In this document: positions 48,288-61,795 of the stretch, in pieces | Layout: every line of letters starts with the position of its first letter | How positions within the stretch are numbered: the stretch's first letter is position 1 | From: Lithospermum erythrorhizon | Taxonomy: Eukaryota > Streptophyta > Magnoliopsida > Boraginales > Boraginaceae | Assembly (NCBI GenBank): GCA_019722365.1 | Contig: JADFUC010001028.1 | Coordinates: 372,001 to 436,000, forward strand | DNA length: 64,000 nt | Reading direction: 5' to 3' | Notes under the pieces: generated by a model | What the model saw: the letters and a program-made list of their open reading frames with translations, nothing else | The model's database searches: none | What the model was told of the DNA's origin: nothing | Translations under genes and position numbers: made by a program

Positions 48288-50424
48288 ATGAGATGCAATG
48301 CATGCTGGCGAGAATTGGAAGGACATGCAGTGTCTACCACTTGTGGCCACATCCTATGTATCCTTTACATGTTATATATATTATACATATACAAGTGATC
48401 TCCTTTATGTTAACTTGTGAATTACTTAAGGTTGACTTAACAATGTTAAAGGCAAAGAAGATGCCAGCAAAATTCTCAACAGTGATGGTGCTTGTCCCAT
48501 ATGCGACCAAGTTCTATCTAGAAGGTAAATATGTTTTGGTACAGATTTATACAAATTCCTCTTCCTATTAGTTACTTGTCTTTTTCTAGGGGTGCAGAAC
48601 TGCAGATGCAGTCAAAGATATTAGTAATGTAATCATGCATAGCAAATATGATAATCAACCTTCTCCCACACTTTAAGAAACTAGCAGCATTTTAGTCATG
48701 CATATGTAATATGGTAATTGTGTATGCTGCTACGATGACATAGCAAAAAATTGTCTTGCATACTTAAAGGTCTGACCATATACTAAAGTGAGTTAAAGTT
48801 TAGTTTTGATCTGACCTAATCTAAACGATTCTTTTCAGTCTCATGAAACCTGTCGATATCAACCCAAATGATGAGTGGGTCAATGTAAGTACCTCCAACT
48901 GGACCTCCATAAATCTAATTGTGATATGTATTGTTCTAGTAACATAATTTGTTTTTGATGATCCAAACCATAGACTTCATATCTGGCAGATTTTCTTGTA
49001 GACTTCTTCTCTTGTTTAATGCTAATGCTTTTGCAGGCATTCCATGGCTAGATATACTCAAATATGTATCCTTTTTAGTTGACATATTGTGGGGCTAAGA
49101 ACTTATAATTTTGAAACCCTCGACAAGATTCCTCATGCTGGCTATAAAAGCCAAATCGGATGTCTATTGGTGGAAAGAACTTATCGAATAGATATCTGAT
49201 AGTTGGTGAACTTGATTGCTCCATTGATGATTATATAGTTTGTTAGTTGCATCCACCATTTATTCTCTTTAACTTTTGCTTAAACATGATGATGAAAACT
49301 GCATACAAAAGTGTGATGTTCTATATTGGGCAAAATGAACTGGAGATGCAATATAAGATGAACAGAGTAGTAGCTCAGTGCCGGCAAAAATGTGAGATAG
49401 TACAGAAAATTCTCTGAAAAAATCAGAACTTAAAATTCATACCACTGTAAATGGTAAGAATTGCCGAGATGATGGAGCAAGAAATTGAGAATTTAACGAA
49501 AGATAAGCAAGAGCTCCAAGAAAAATTTGCTGAGAAGTCCAAGTAATCACTTATATTCCTATGATTTTAGAGGTTTATATTAGCTTTTTAAAATCATATG
49601 ACAATTACGGAGTATTTAAAATCTGAAAATGACCACTATTTCCAATTCCAGGCAGAAAAGGAAACTTGATGAGATGTATGATCAGCTGAGAAGTGAATAT
49701 GAATCAGTGAAGCGTGGAGCCATTCAGCCAGCTAACAATTTCTTTCACCGAGCAGAACCAGATTTGTTTTCAAATCCTGCCAATATGATGGACAACAGAG
49801 ATTCAATGAGAAAAGGTAATGTCCCTCTGGTGATAACAAATTATAGTGAACTATTTGGATTAATAGTTTATCGTTCTGTTATATACAAATATTTTTATTT
49901 TTCCAGAGGAACATGAAAACTCTTCAACTAGTTTATTGATCTTGTTCCAATTATGTCTCTCACACACACTAACCAGTTTCGCACGTCTATTTAACTTGTA
50001 TTATTTCGAGAAATGCTAGTTGACTTATTTGGTGCAGATCGGTCGATTTTGACTCCTGAAACTCCAGGGCAAACAGAGGATATGTGGCAGCCAAAAGCTC
50101 GACAAAGCGGGTCTGATTCTGGTCACTTCGACATCGGTGGCTCACCACGGAAACCATCACCTGGTTTACATGACATTGGAAACAGAAGGCCTGGAGCCCG
50201 TCCAGCCTTTGGAGCTGGAAGTGGAGTTGCTGCTGGTGGAAACCCATCCATGGCCTTACGTAACCTGATCCTTTCACCAATAAAGCGAACACAGCTCTCT
50301 CGCAGCAGACCTCAACTGTTCACGTAAGCCTCTAGTTTGTGTATTTGACCTTGTCTGCAGTCTGGACTGTGGCTCCTCATTACTAAATTTTATCATAAAT
50401 GCTGCTTTATTATGCAGACTGTAG
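48288..50424 (+). CDS. HEI10: HEI10-like meiotic crossover protein, possibly damaged
   Basis: Homologue of HEI10/CCNB1IP1, a RING plus coiled-coil SUMO/ubiquitin-ligase-type protein that marks class I crossovers on meiotic chromosomes. Recognisable exons: 48288-48357, 48452-48524, 48839-48884, a degraded one near 49037-49065, about 49292-49399, 49469-49542, 49652-49815, 50038-50323 and 50418-50424. The RING begins MRCNACWRELEG, continues TTCGHILC and ends CPICDQVL. Coiled-coil blocks are SVMFYIGQNELEMQYKMNRV and MMEQEIENLTKDKQELQEKF. The tail has QKRKLDEMYDQLRSEYESVK and the conserved end NLILSPIKRTQLSRSRP. Intron 1 is U12-type. Around 49037-49065 the frame does not join exon 3. Bases 49400-49468 are a recognisable but frameshifted coiled-coil segment that could be spliced out in frame. 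Either a pseudogene in formation or a gene with unusual splicing. Family assignment is firm. Confidence 0.85.
48358..48451 (+). other. U12-type intron in the HEI10-like gene
   Basis: The donor is GTATCCTTTA, a full match to the minor-spliceosome 5' splice site. The branch region is TTGACTTAAC at 48432-48441, close to the U12 consensus, with its A about 11 nt before the AG at 48450-48451. There is no polypyrimidine tract. The intron is 94 nt and phase 1, and splits the codon for the RING Cys after HIL. Confidence 0.85.
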
Positions 50425-51660
50425 ATAGAGTGGAGCTTCAAATATCTAATCCAGCCACAGTAAGTGTTGCCTTGCTGTTTTCTCATGCCCAGTAACTAAC
50501 AACTAGTTTTATAGAAAGACCTCGGATGAGGATAGACGATCAGTAAATATGACATTGAAGTCTCTTCTCTCCTTTGTTTTGTCCAATTCAAATTCAGTAG
50601 CATTTACACGGATTCGAAACATGCATTTCAGCTTCTTGATCTGTTTATTGACTGCATCGAGTCATGCCCCGTTTAAAAGGGTATACTCATCTCCCTGTGT
50701 GTAATACATAAACTCGCATCAAGATAAGAGAAATGGTCACTGGAACCGGTTAGTTTTTAAGTTCTATATCTGTAAAGACAGTAGTTATTGTCAGTCAGCT
50801 TCAGTTTCCATTCCCTCTCCACACCTACCTGAGAGAGCATGTGACATGAATTTCTGACTAATTGAATAAAAGACATATCACATATGTGACACCTAAATGT
50901 GTCTTAACTGAATAGGTTTGACGACGTTGTTTGTCACCCTGTTGGATTCGACAAATGTTCTTAAGCAAATTGCCTAATTTTACAACAAATTTCTACTTAG
51001 CTCGCAATATACTTATATTGAGTTGTATGCAGTAGACTTCCTTCCATGACAAATGAAAAGCCAAATTGACAATGCTCAATTAGATGAATGAGAAAAATAC
51101 AGGGCCTGACTAAAAATGGACCTCCTAACGGATGAAAATCCATGCTCACCGTAGTCCGTTCCTTAGTCTGGGAACTACATGACTAACAAAATATTACTTT
51201 CCTCCATTTTAAGCATGTCTTTTTGGTTTTAAAAGGTATTCGATTTTCTGTGATAATGATTAATTAGCGATGAAAAAATGTAAAAATTTACTTTTATGAA
51301 AATATATTTAAAAGAAAATTTATTAAATATCGATTTTATATTTTACGAGCCCAAAGAATAAAGTAATTGATGAATTGAAGTTAGTAAAATGCATATTATG
51401 AATTGGTAGTATCGAGTTATATAACCAACAAACATTTCAGCCATACTTGGCGTATATATCTGCTTTGTGCTTATCGAGTTAGTCAAACAACAAACGTTTC
51501 ACAATTTTACTGGCACCTCTCTTACAAATAAAATTAACTAACAATTGTAAATAAATTGTCACAGTAATATTTTACATACATGTTCAAAAACATTTGAGTT
51601 CAAATCTTAGAATATAAATATTAATTTAAAATTAACAACGTCTGCTAAAGTAGGCATGGT
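50425..51660. other. 3' flank of the HEI10-like gene
   Basis: The 3' UTR, then AT-rich intergenic DNA. No further gene seen. Confidence 0.5.
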
Positions 51661-51679
51661 CTGAATAGATTGATATGCC

Positions 51680-51770
51680 GTAAAATTGTCGAGTTGATGA
51701 AGTAGGTGATCTTGTGATTAAAGGTCATAAATTCGACACACTTTTCATTATTGAGTTTATTCTGCTGGTT
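51680..51770 (+). repeat. Possible SINE remnant
   Basis: gttgatgaagtaggtgatc followed about 30 bases later by ggtcataaattcgacac resembles the A box, tRNA-like spacer and B box of plant SINEs, with mutations. Weak. Confidence 0.3.
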
Positions 51771-52139
51771 TTGTCCCAGTACTCACTCGGTGTTTTTAGT
51801 TATTAAATGCATGGTACTTTTCCAAATGAATTGTCATTTACTTTGTAATAATTATGCTTTTACATTTTAAATGTACTTTTTAATCTTTTTTTTATTGGTT
51901 ATCAATCGCTTATTGATATAGTTTGATTAATTGACGTTATATTTTGATCGCATGTTTACTAATTTTTACTTTTCGCCCAATAGTTGTGCAAAATTGTGGG
52001 ATGGCAAATGTGGCTTGGGAGTCGGAGGGAGTATGATTTAGCGATTGGACATGATTTCAATTTATTGTGTTTTAACACAAGATCTATACGATATGATTAT
52101 TAGTAGCGGGTACTGGGTGATAAAAAAAAAATAAGTGCC

Positions 52140-52640
52140 CAGTGTCATTAGGCGTGTAAGCAGGCTATTCGAGACACCGGTGGGCCATTAGGGCACAGCC
52201 CCTTGATCAGTTAAATGGTAACGCGGGCCCAGCAGCAGCCCCGAGCCGTTAATAAGTGGTCAGACCCCGGGGAAAGGCAGAGTGATTAGTACGAGGCGAC
52301 CAGTTCGAAGCCAGCGTCGGTGGGCACTTCGCCCACGGAGCCGGTTGGCGACCCGCTTAGGCCCCGGTATTAACGTGGTACCGTTACGTATGAAGCGTGC
52401 CAGCGTTATCTGTATCTTTAATAATGATGTGCCAATTTAAGCGCGAAGCGGTACCGCGTTAATCTATAAATATTGCGTTTTTAACATAGTTCATGCGCGG
52501 TCTACGTTTAGCAATGCCGATTTTTGAAGTCATGGCGTTAACGTTGACAATTCGCGTTATTCATAACCGCAACATTTCAAACGATAACAAAACATTCAGC
52601 GTTAACTTTGGGCAAAGTATTAATACAACAGGCATTGTTT
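52140..52640. other. GC-rich patch of probable mobile origin
   Basis: 52140-52420 is far more GC-rich than its surroundings (words such as gcgggcccagc and gaccccgggg). 52400-52640 is rich in GCGTT and AACGC words. No protein domain or tRNA was recognised. It may be LTR or leader sequence of the retroelement downstream, or a separate decayed element. Confidence 0.4.
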
Positions 52641-54900
52641 AAGCAGGCATACATAGCAAAATGGAGGTGGGCGTGATGGGGGAGAGCTTGGCTCAATTCG
52701 TTAGTGGTCATGGCCATCTTAGGCATAGGCAGGTCATTCTAGCTCTTCAAAGTGTCTATAAACTCGATTTGAATCTGAATTGAGCCTCACTCCCAGCAGC
52801 ATGGTTTCATGGAATTAGATCTCCCAGACGTCTGGCATAAATAAACCTCAGGGAACAATCATGTGTTCATATGATGAAATGTGTTGAGTGGGGTAAGATT
52901 CTTATATCCTTCATCATTTGTAGCAACTAAGTTAAATTAGCTTTTGGATTGTGGGAAAACAATTCTTGGATGCAAGCTTCCATATTGATTTCACAAAGGG
53001 TTTTTGGGATCTAGTTATTGACAACATGTTAACAATCATTCTAGCACAGTGGGATAATCTTCATGCATTCATGGTTAATAAATCCTTAAGTGTCTAATCG
53101 TAAAAGACTAATTAACAGATCCTCATGATGTTCATTTGCCGTTATGTTAAGGCTTCAATACTAAATATAGGGGTGCCATTTATCTAGTTGACCTAAGTTC
53201 ATGACAGTCTTCTAAGGAACAGTTCACAATTTGGGATTAAATGTATAAATGTTTTTAAAAAATCATCTTTTCTTCATGCCAGTTCTTTGGATATCATTTG
53301 TCTTTGTTATAACCCATTATTTAGTTGCCCCATCCAGATAATCTTTCATTTTCTTTATCTTTGTCTTCGATGCTCCATGACGTCAATCCTTGATACAAAC
53401 CTTGATATGAACATGAAATTCTATTTGAGTGTGTTGAGCATAGGCTAATCTTGGTTATAAACATGGTAAATATTTCTTTTGTGCGTTTCAATATAAAAGG
53501 TTATGTCTTATATTTCGATTCAAAGTTAATGGTTAATATTGGTTAACTAATTCAGTGTCTTTATGGGCGATTGGATTAGTGTTACCTAGTATAGCATTCT
53601 TGGTGATCATGTAATATCTTAACTTTCAGGTATATTAAAACTTGTTCATCTGGTCCTTGGCTATGTCGTTTCATCTTTATTTGAGTCAAGATCTTTTAAA
53701 ATGACTTAATTTAACGTTAGGTCAAAATATATGGGATAAGGATGAAAATATTTTAAAAAACTTATTAGTTATACATACTACCTTGACTATGTTTAGTCAT
53801 ATGGAAAGAATTATTAATAGATGAATATTTGGTTTGTATTGAGTTGAAAAAACTTTAGTATAATCTTTAAATGGCTCAGAAATTTAAAGTAATTCTTAAT
53901 AATTAATATGTGGGGATAATATTAAGCGTGGGCATGTCTCGTAAAATGTTGTTCATACATACACTTTGACTAAATTTCGTGGTCGAGTTCTAATTATGAT
54001 CAAAATTAATTTTTCTTGACCTCTTCTGTTTTATATTCGTGTCTTCTTGATAATTGGTAAAATACAATTAATATGAAGAGACGTGAAAGGATACTAAAAT
54101 CAGGTTTAGCGGCAATCTTGTTCGTCGTTGTTAAATTGATAATCATTAAACCTTCCAGTGAATATGATCTAAATACAGTCTTTGTAAGACCCGATCAATA
54201 TTACCCAAATTATAAAAAACATGATGTAGTGGGAAACCTTGTTTCTGGAAGCCAAATTCAGAAGATTTTACATAAAGTGCTTTCATTTTAAATCTTTAAA
54301 ACGTGTTTGGATCATTTCGTGGCATGGTTAAATAAAGACTACCGTTACAAATTTCATGGTTTACAAATCCTATGCTAAAATACTAAAAGTTTTGCCGGTT
54401 TGGTGTCATTAGTTCTTGTATACAGCACCATCTTGTCTTTGGTTATCTTCATGACGGCTTGAGTGTCTGCTTGATGGGTTCTCCTTCCGGCTGACGAGTA
54501 CTCTGATTTAAACGAGTTCTTGGTTGTTTAGGTGCTCCCAGAAAATCTTACAAATCGTGGTTTTCCTCTTCAGTTCGAGTTAATGAGAGGTAATTCATGG
54601 AGTTCTCTGTTAATTCTAAATTAAAAGTAATATGTCAGCTTTGAATCTTTTTTTTTAGAGAGTTCGTTTGATCTTAAATTAAGAAGAACAAATATAAAAT
54701 TACAAAGATTAATATGGGATCTCTAGTAAACAGACAAGGTAAGATGGTTGATCAGGGATTTGAGAGAAAACTAGGAAACTAAGTTAGGACTAGAAGAAAG
54801 CGAAAACAGATTCTGTGTCAGCAAATCTTAAATGGGGATAAGCTGAAGAATCATTATGTTTGGGTCGTAGAGACCACAATGAGCATTTAGTAAATTTCAT
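52641..54900. other. Unassigned region 5' of the gypsy coding region
   Basis: AT-rich. If the Athila-type element is near full length, its 5' LTR and primer-binding site should lie here. I could not find a sequence clearly repeated at 61.8-63.7 kb. No gene recognised. Confidence 0.4.
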
Positions 54901-57234
54901 GGAATGTGCTACTACAAGTAAATGGTGTTAAATTTGATTATCACATTTATTGTTTCCTTTACTCTATCTGGGAGGCCGAAAGGAGTGAATGCTCAAAATC
55001 CTACGAATGTGACCACGTGGGGCCGAGTGGTGCAAAATTTTGCGCCCGTCTTTCCAGCGTCAAAATCGCTAAATTGAAGAATGGCGTTGTGTGTGTTTCA
55101 GTAGAGATGAAGATGAAGATGGTTGGTGAGCTTAGGAGCGGTTTGAGGTCTACTTAGAAAATGTCCAATCATAAACTTTCCCCGTCTTGTTGAATTGAAA
55201 CTTTAACTAATGAGTTAGCCTTGCAGAAGCACTTTCCTTATTATATTAGATGATATGCTTTGGAGGGCGTTTGGTAAGAAGGCGCCCGGGTAAACTTATC
55301 TTTATTGGAGGGGTATACGCTGTCAGCGCGGCCAGCACAAAGCTACTCGTAGGTGTTGGGGTCTTGAGGTTGATGAAAGACAATTTGAGCGCAGTGCCTC
55401 GCCATGGTCGGTTAAACGGCTACTTAGCGATGGACATGGTGGGCGGATCGCGGGGGAATATGGTTCAGCTGTGTACTACATGTGGTGGTAATCATGAAAC
55501 TACATCTTTATGCTTTGGAGGTCCTGAAGCGATTATTATCATTAATTTCAATCAGCCTTGGCCAGAATGCGTGCATTCTCAATAACTACAATAATAATTG
55601 GAAGGAACACTAATTTCTATAGGTAACAAGCAATGTGATGAGACCGCTGAGGATTTCAAGATCGATCGATTTGAAACTTTGAAGAGTCAGGTTGGATAAG
55701 ATTAAGAAGTTGTGTTAACTTTCAGTAGTGAAAGAACCCGAGAATAAGGATGTGCCAAAAGTGTAGAGCGACGATTGGGCCCGTTGGCGTTGAATAAGCG
55801 AGAAATGTGGGTTCCATACAAGCCCGACTCTGAAAAAGAACCCACGAGAACGTCTGTGTCCTCAACTTTCTGTGATGGTAAGTTTAGAAGTTGATTAGGC
55901 ACTTTCTGGAAAGCGACCGTAGGAGAAAGCATCTTGACCCGGTGAGGAGTTTGCATTGATAAATCTAACATTTCACGAGATATATTTAAACTTCACCGTT
56001 CACTTTACCTGAGGGCTTGAAAAAAGCGGTACAATTTCAACAATTTCTTGATATGTTTAAAAAAGTTCATATTAACGTTCACTTTTCACAGAGGCTGTGA
56101 AATGATTCAATTTCTGCGAAGTTTATGAAGATGTTTTATCCAGAAAAGGTTGAGGAACATGAAGCAGTCTTGTAATGGTAGAAGAGTGTTCATGATATGA
56201 AATTGCCGTAAAGTTAAAGATCCGGGGGAGTTTCACGATCCGCGTACTTGATCCCGGTGGCGTGGTTGCTGGCGTTATGTGATTTAGGTCTGATATCAAT
56301 TTGATGCGCTTTGTTGGTAAATAATAAATAGAGTTGGGTTTAGGGGTCAAAGAGTACGACCATTTCTTTCGCGATTAGCCGATAGATTACATTGTGTACC
56401 GTATGGTGATACTTAGAATGTTTTAGTTAAGGTAGATAAGTTTATCTTCCTCTTGATTTAGATTTAATATAAATGTCTTCCAGAAGATCGAGAAATCCAA
56501 CATATTTAGGTAGACGCACCTACCCATTACCATTGAACATTGATGTTCATAAAGAATGGTCGTCTTAAGGTGGGGGAGGAGCAAGTTGTTTTTTGACATC
56601 GCTAAATTAACAAATTTCCATGATACTTGAGAATTGATTGTTTTTAATTGAGTATTAAGTTAATCCAATTTAAGTCTGTAGTACACTTTCAAAGTGAGTT
56701 AAAGTCTCGAGATGTAGTAGGTTATGTCTAACAAATGCTAAAGGGAGAACTTGTCATCGAAACTTATCATTAGCATATGGATCACGGGCCTCTACGTTAT
56801 ACCGTTAGTGAAATGGTATGAGGAACTGGACCGCAGGTGTATCAAAGTTGATGCAATCTATTGAAAAACTCACCTTACAGGTTGAAAGGCTTTGCGCCCA
56901 CCTTTGCTTAAATATCTTTTCTTTAAACATGGAACTAATGAATTACACGATATTTCTTAACTTTTGTTGAGTGAGGTCTGGGAAGAAAAACTGCCAGAAC
57001 ATGGAAACATAGTAGCTTGGTTGAATGATAATGAACTTGTGAGATTTCGGCCTTATTTGTCCACACATCGAATACTACTTGAGGATGGTGCCGTCAGCTA
57101 TCGACCTCGGGAGGCGATTAAATCTAATCTCAAGGGTGGTAGGCTGAGATTCTCCCCGAGCTTACGGATGCGGGTATAATTATCCTATTTAGGATAGTCT
57201 TAAAATTGAGTCAGAGGTACAAATTGTACCAAAG

Positions 57235-57455
57235 AAAGTGTGCGTGGTTAAAAATGATAAGGATGCATCTTTATGTGATTTGCTTGTTAGGATGCATCTT
57301 TGCATATGACTAATGAGTGTGCGTCTTTTTCCATATGACTATTGGTGTGTGCATCTTTCATGGGATCTATTTCATGAGATTTTTCAAAATCAAACCCTTT
57401 ATGTGATTTGGCCAAGATTTTATCTTTCCATATGACTAATGAGTGTGTGCAGACT
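57235..57455 (+). repeat. Irregular short tandem repeats inside the gypsy pol region
   Basis: Words such as catatgactaatgagtgtg (57305 and 57430), gtgcatctttc, ggatgcatcttt and ctttatgtgattt recur several times in 220 bp. The last copy leads into the RNase H segment. Local duplications within the dead element. Confidence 0.75.
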
Positions 57456-60400
57456 TTTAATATATTGAAGCATAAACTTATTTACTTTCCGTTGGTCGTT
57501 GCACGATTGGGCAAACCAGGGGTATGTGCGGCCTTGAGAGTGATTATGCCGTTGGTGCGATTCTTTCGAGACCGAAAGGTGTTCAGGGTAAATTCTTATC
57601 GCGAGCAAAACCTTGATGATGCTCGAAGCGTAATTACGCTACCTGCGAAGGATTTAGCTAACGTTGTTTTTTGCTGGATAAGTTGATTATGCAGGATTGG
57701 ATGCCGTGTGGTTGTATACCTTGATGCGTACGCATTAAAATATTTGCTTTCAAAAAGATGCTAAGCCTAGGTTGATAAGATGAATTACTTTTACTTCAAG
57801 AATTAGACCTAGAAAGTGGGATTAAAAGCGGGTTACGAAATGTATGGTGGTGATCGTTTATCTAGAATTTAATATATTTAGAAGAAAACGCCCGTTAAGG
57901 AGACACTCACGATGAAAAATTATTTGGTAGTCCTCAAAATCGGTCGCGTTAGGTATCTGATTTTACATTAATTCTATAATTAGTCTTTACCACTTTGAGG
58001 TTATCCTGACCAAAAATTTTTATCAAAAGTAAAACAATATTTTGGGATGATCCACTTCTTGACTTTTAGGATTACGATGTGATAATATCATTGGGAGGAT
58101 TGTATCCTGAGATAGAAATTCTTGACATCTACTTTAATAAATGCAGAGGTAGAGGCCATTCAGTTCCTACAGACAGGCTGAAAGGTGTTACAATGGTTTT
58201 GTGGCGCATATTTAGGATTGTAATTACGCTTTGTGAAGTAAATGTGATAGTTGTCGGAGAGGGAAACGGTGTATATCCATAAAACAGATCACTAATAACA
58301 CGTTGACTTTGTTTGGCGTTTGGGGTATCGATTTCATGGGTCCTTTTCATCATCTTTTCAATAAGTACATTCATATAGCCGGACTATATTATCAGAAGTC
58401 GATTTGGAGGCAGTACTTAAACTAATGATGCCAAGGTAGTCGTATCTTTCTTGAAAGAAAAATGTGTTTTACTAGTTTGGGACTCATAGGCTATGGAACT
58501 AGTGAGAGGTAAACGTTGCCTTAATAAGGCTTTAGAGACATTGCTATATAAATATGGAATTAACCAGCCAGGGTTTTATTAAATATCACTGCCCTCGAAC
58601 AGATGGACGGTGAATTATCTATTGAGAGCTTAAGTGCATTTTAGAGAGAAAACGATCGATATTAATGGAGTTGGTCTAAGTTAGATGATGCGTTATAGAC
58701 ATATAAATTGCATTTAAGACACCTATTAGTATGTCTCACTTATCGTGCCTTTATGGTAAAACTTGTCACCTCCCGATTGGAGCTTGAGCATAAGCGCATT
58801 GGGCGATTGAAATCTCTAGAATACAGTCGGGATGCGGAGTCTGAAAGTTGATGGATACCAGTGATGAGCAGAAGAGTTTCGTTTGGGGGCTTATGAAAAT
58901 GCAAAAATTTACAAGGAGGCAGACCAAAGTTCATCTAAATGGCAGAATCTTCATGATTTTCAGAGCCAACAGGTTTTGTTGTTTTCCAGATGCAATTTGT
59001 TCCCGGAGATGGGTTAAAATCTAAATGGTGGGCTGGTTCTTCATCTTCAGAGTTTTTACTTGTGGTGCGGTGGAAATAACTTCGTAGGAGAGAAACATTT
59101 TAAGATTCGATGGTGACGGCAGCATTATTGTGGTGTAGGAAAGAGTAAAATACCCGGTGAGGTAAGTGGCATGTCTGCCTTCAGGTGAATGAGTCTTGCA
59201 GTCTTCGTCGAGGTTTAAGGCGTTAAGCGTGGCGACATTGGGAAGCGACGATCTTACCGTTAACTTAGTTATTTATTTCTTAGTTTCCATGTGTGTCGAA
59301 AAAAAAATTTGGGTGAAATTTGGTAAAGAGTGGCGTTTTGAGGCGGTTTGGATGCGAGTAGGTCAAATTTTGACGCTTCGATGGCTTTTAATGGGAATAT
59401 TATTGCTCGGCCAGTTAGTTGCCAAGCGAGGCTTGATGCCCGACACTTTGGTCGATTTTTAATTGAAAAAAAAACAAAAAAATAATTAAAAAACCCAGCG
59501 CGTCTTTTTCCCCGAGCAATGACAGAGCCGCACTGCTCCCAACATTTCACCATGATCAAACTCGCGAATCATGGCGCATTTCGAAGCCTCGCGCCTCGCA
59601 GCTCCGGCCTTGGCCTTGACTGCGCGAATCCACTCTTCAGCGGCCGCCAAGATCGCGCTCAGGGTGGCTCGCGACTCCATTTCTGAAACCCACACTTGAC
59701 TCGCGGAGATCATTGATTGTAATGAGCCCCAATGTTCTCATGATACAATTTCATAAAATCAGCCCAACCCAATTGTGACTCATTTGATGCTTGACTCGAC
59801 CCACGTTTAGATGCGCTTTTGACCTCGGACTCGGCGAATCAGCATGCCAGCTCGATTGTGTTAAGTATTCGTTTTTGGATTTACGATCTCTTGTTTTTAA
59901 TTTTCAAATTTCATAATTTGTTGAAATTTCCGGCACTTTATTTTCATTGGTTTACTTAATTTATGTCATTTCAGTTTCGACACTGTTTTAGGCCGTTGTT
60001 TAGACTTGGTTCGGTTTTTGTTTAGTTAATTCTGTCGATTTGTTGTTTAGAGCGATCTACCAGTTTTGGGTATTTGTGAATATTTTTGAGCATTATTAAA
60101 TTAGTAATTTATTTTACTTTGGATATTCGATGTGATAATTTAAGAACAATTTTCCTATTTAGGATGTTTTATGGGTTGGATACTGTGACTTGCGTCCATT
60201 AAAATTATAAGCATGATCTGACTTTATTCATTATTCTTATTTAGTATATCGTCGTATGCGTTGGCTAGCATCTTTGCGTTTGTTTATCCCAGAATACTTA
60301 GTTTATATTTGATCGAGTGTACTCTGAAATTTCCCATGTTTGAGATCGACAGATGAATTGTTCACAAAGCTTCGTCACAAAGGACGGAGATTGGATGCTC

Positions 60401-61130
60401 AAGAGGACTTGTTAAAGGCGATTTTGTCTTAGGTGGACGGCGGGGAGGATGCGTGCCTCCCGTCCTTGTACTGATGCCGGTCGCCTTTGCGCTTATTAGG
60501 AAGTTTGCCAACTCCTTTTTATTTAAATGTTATACGTGAGGTGATCATAGCATTCAGTATGGGGGTGCGTAATGATTGTCATGCAAGTATATGATAAGTT
60601 TAACGGATGAAATTGATATATCTGGATCGATAGTAGAATTGTATGTCGTTCGATGATGATTTCTGCGTAATTTGATTGAGTTTTTGACTTGACATTCTTA
60701 ATTTGGTGTGATGTTTTTTGAATTGAAGTTTAGTGGATAACTCTTGTTAGTGAATATACACGGTGAGATTTTGTGCTAATTTTTATCTTTGCCGAATTTC
60801 TTGGTGTGATACTCTTGTCATGTTTTGTATTAACGAACTTGTTTTGATCTTTCTCTGTTACTGTATGCATGCATAAAAATGATAGAAGACATTTGGGTTA
60901 TAATCGCGTTATCACAAAGAGCTAACTTAGATGTATTATCGGCTATTGGGCCCCACCCAGGCACAAAGTGACCTTTCTTTTGTGATTATACTTTTCTAGC
61001 CCATAAAGCCTTATTTTTACCATGTTGTCTACACTTGGGGAGTGTGTAATTTTAGATTATCTATGTTGAATTGTGGCTTGTTAAGAGTTTGGATGTCAAA
61101 TTAGCGGGAAGGAGAAAACGTTGGAAGGTT

Positions 61131-61175
61131 GAAAGAAAAAAAAAAAATTTGTAAAAAAAGAAAAAAAAAGAAAAC
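61131..61175. repeat. A-rich simple repeat
   Basis: Long A-runs interrupted by single G and T residues, within the 3' spacer of the gypsy element. Confidence 0.8.
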
Positions 61176-61795
61176 TGGAGAGAGTACATAGTGAGAAATA
61201 TGATCTCAAAGTGAAAAGAAATTGTGTCTCAGTAATTAAAAGTGTTTAGATGTTTTATGGGTCAGCCTTCTATGGAAAAAAAAAACTTAAGAAAAATGTA
61301 TGAATAAATATTATGGCCAGGTGAAGGGATGAATGCTAGGATGTAGAATGTTGGTTGAAGGGTGTAGTTGTTTTAGACATACTGGCACCAGCATAATTAA
61401 TTAGGAGTTTAATCCTCACCAGTATTAGAATGAAATATTTATCACTGCTCAGCCTCATTGACCACATAAAAGACACAGTTTATATTTAAACATTGTTGAT
61501 GCGGATTGAAATGAATTATATATAGAACATACTCGGTAGAAACATCGTGATTCAGGAGATGGCGTAGCTTGTTAACCACTTTGATGTTTGGGTGATGTGA
61601 AGTGAAATTAATTAAATGGAATTATACACTCATTGAATTGATGATATTACGGCTTAGCTGAAATGGGAAGAGCCGTTACTCATGATTGTTGTTGTCGAGA
61701 ACTTCGATGATATATGAAATCTTGAATCGGCTTGGATGTTTAATTTGTCTCGTTTCACAATAAATACAAGTTTTAAACTGAGGGGACCAGCAAGA

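Noticed and set aside
49987..50486. Antisense open frames over the HEI10 tail
   Set aside because: Shadows of the conserved sense exon 8.
55250..55585. 111-residue frame as an independent gene
   Set aside because: Its C-terminal part holds the gag-like C-T-T-C-G-G-N-H knuckle of the gypsy element.
59269..59713. Frames on both strands near 59.2-59.7 kb as host genes
   Set aside because: They fall in the 3' spacer of the gypsy element and match no host protein.
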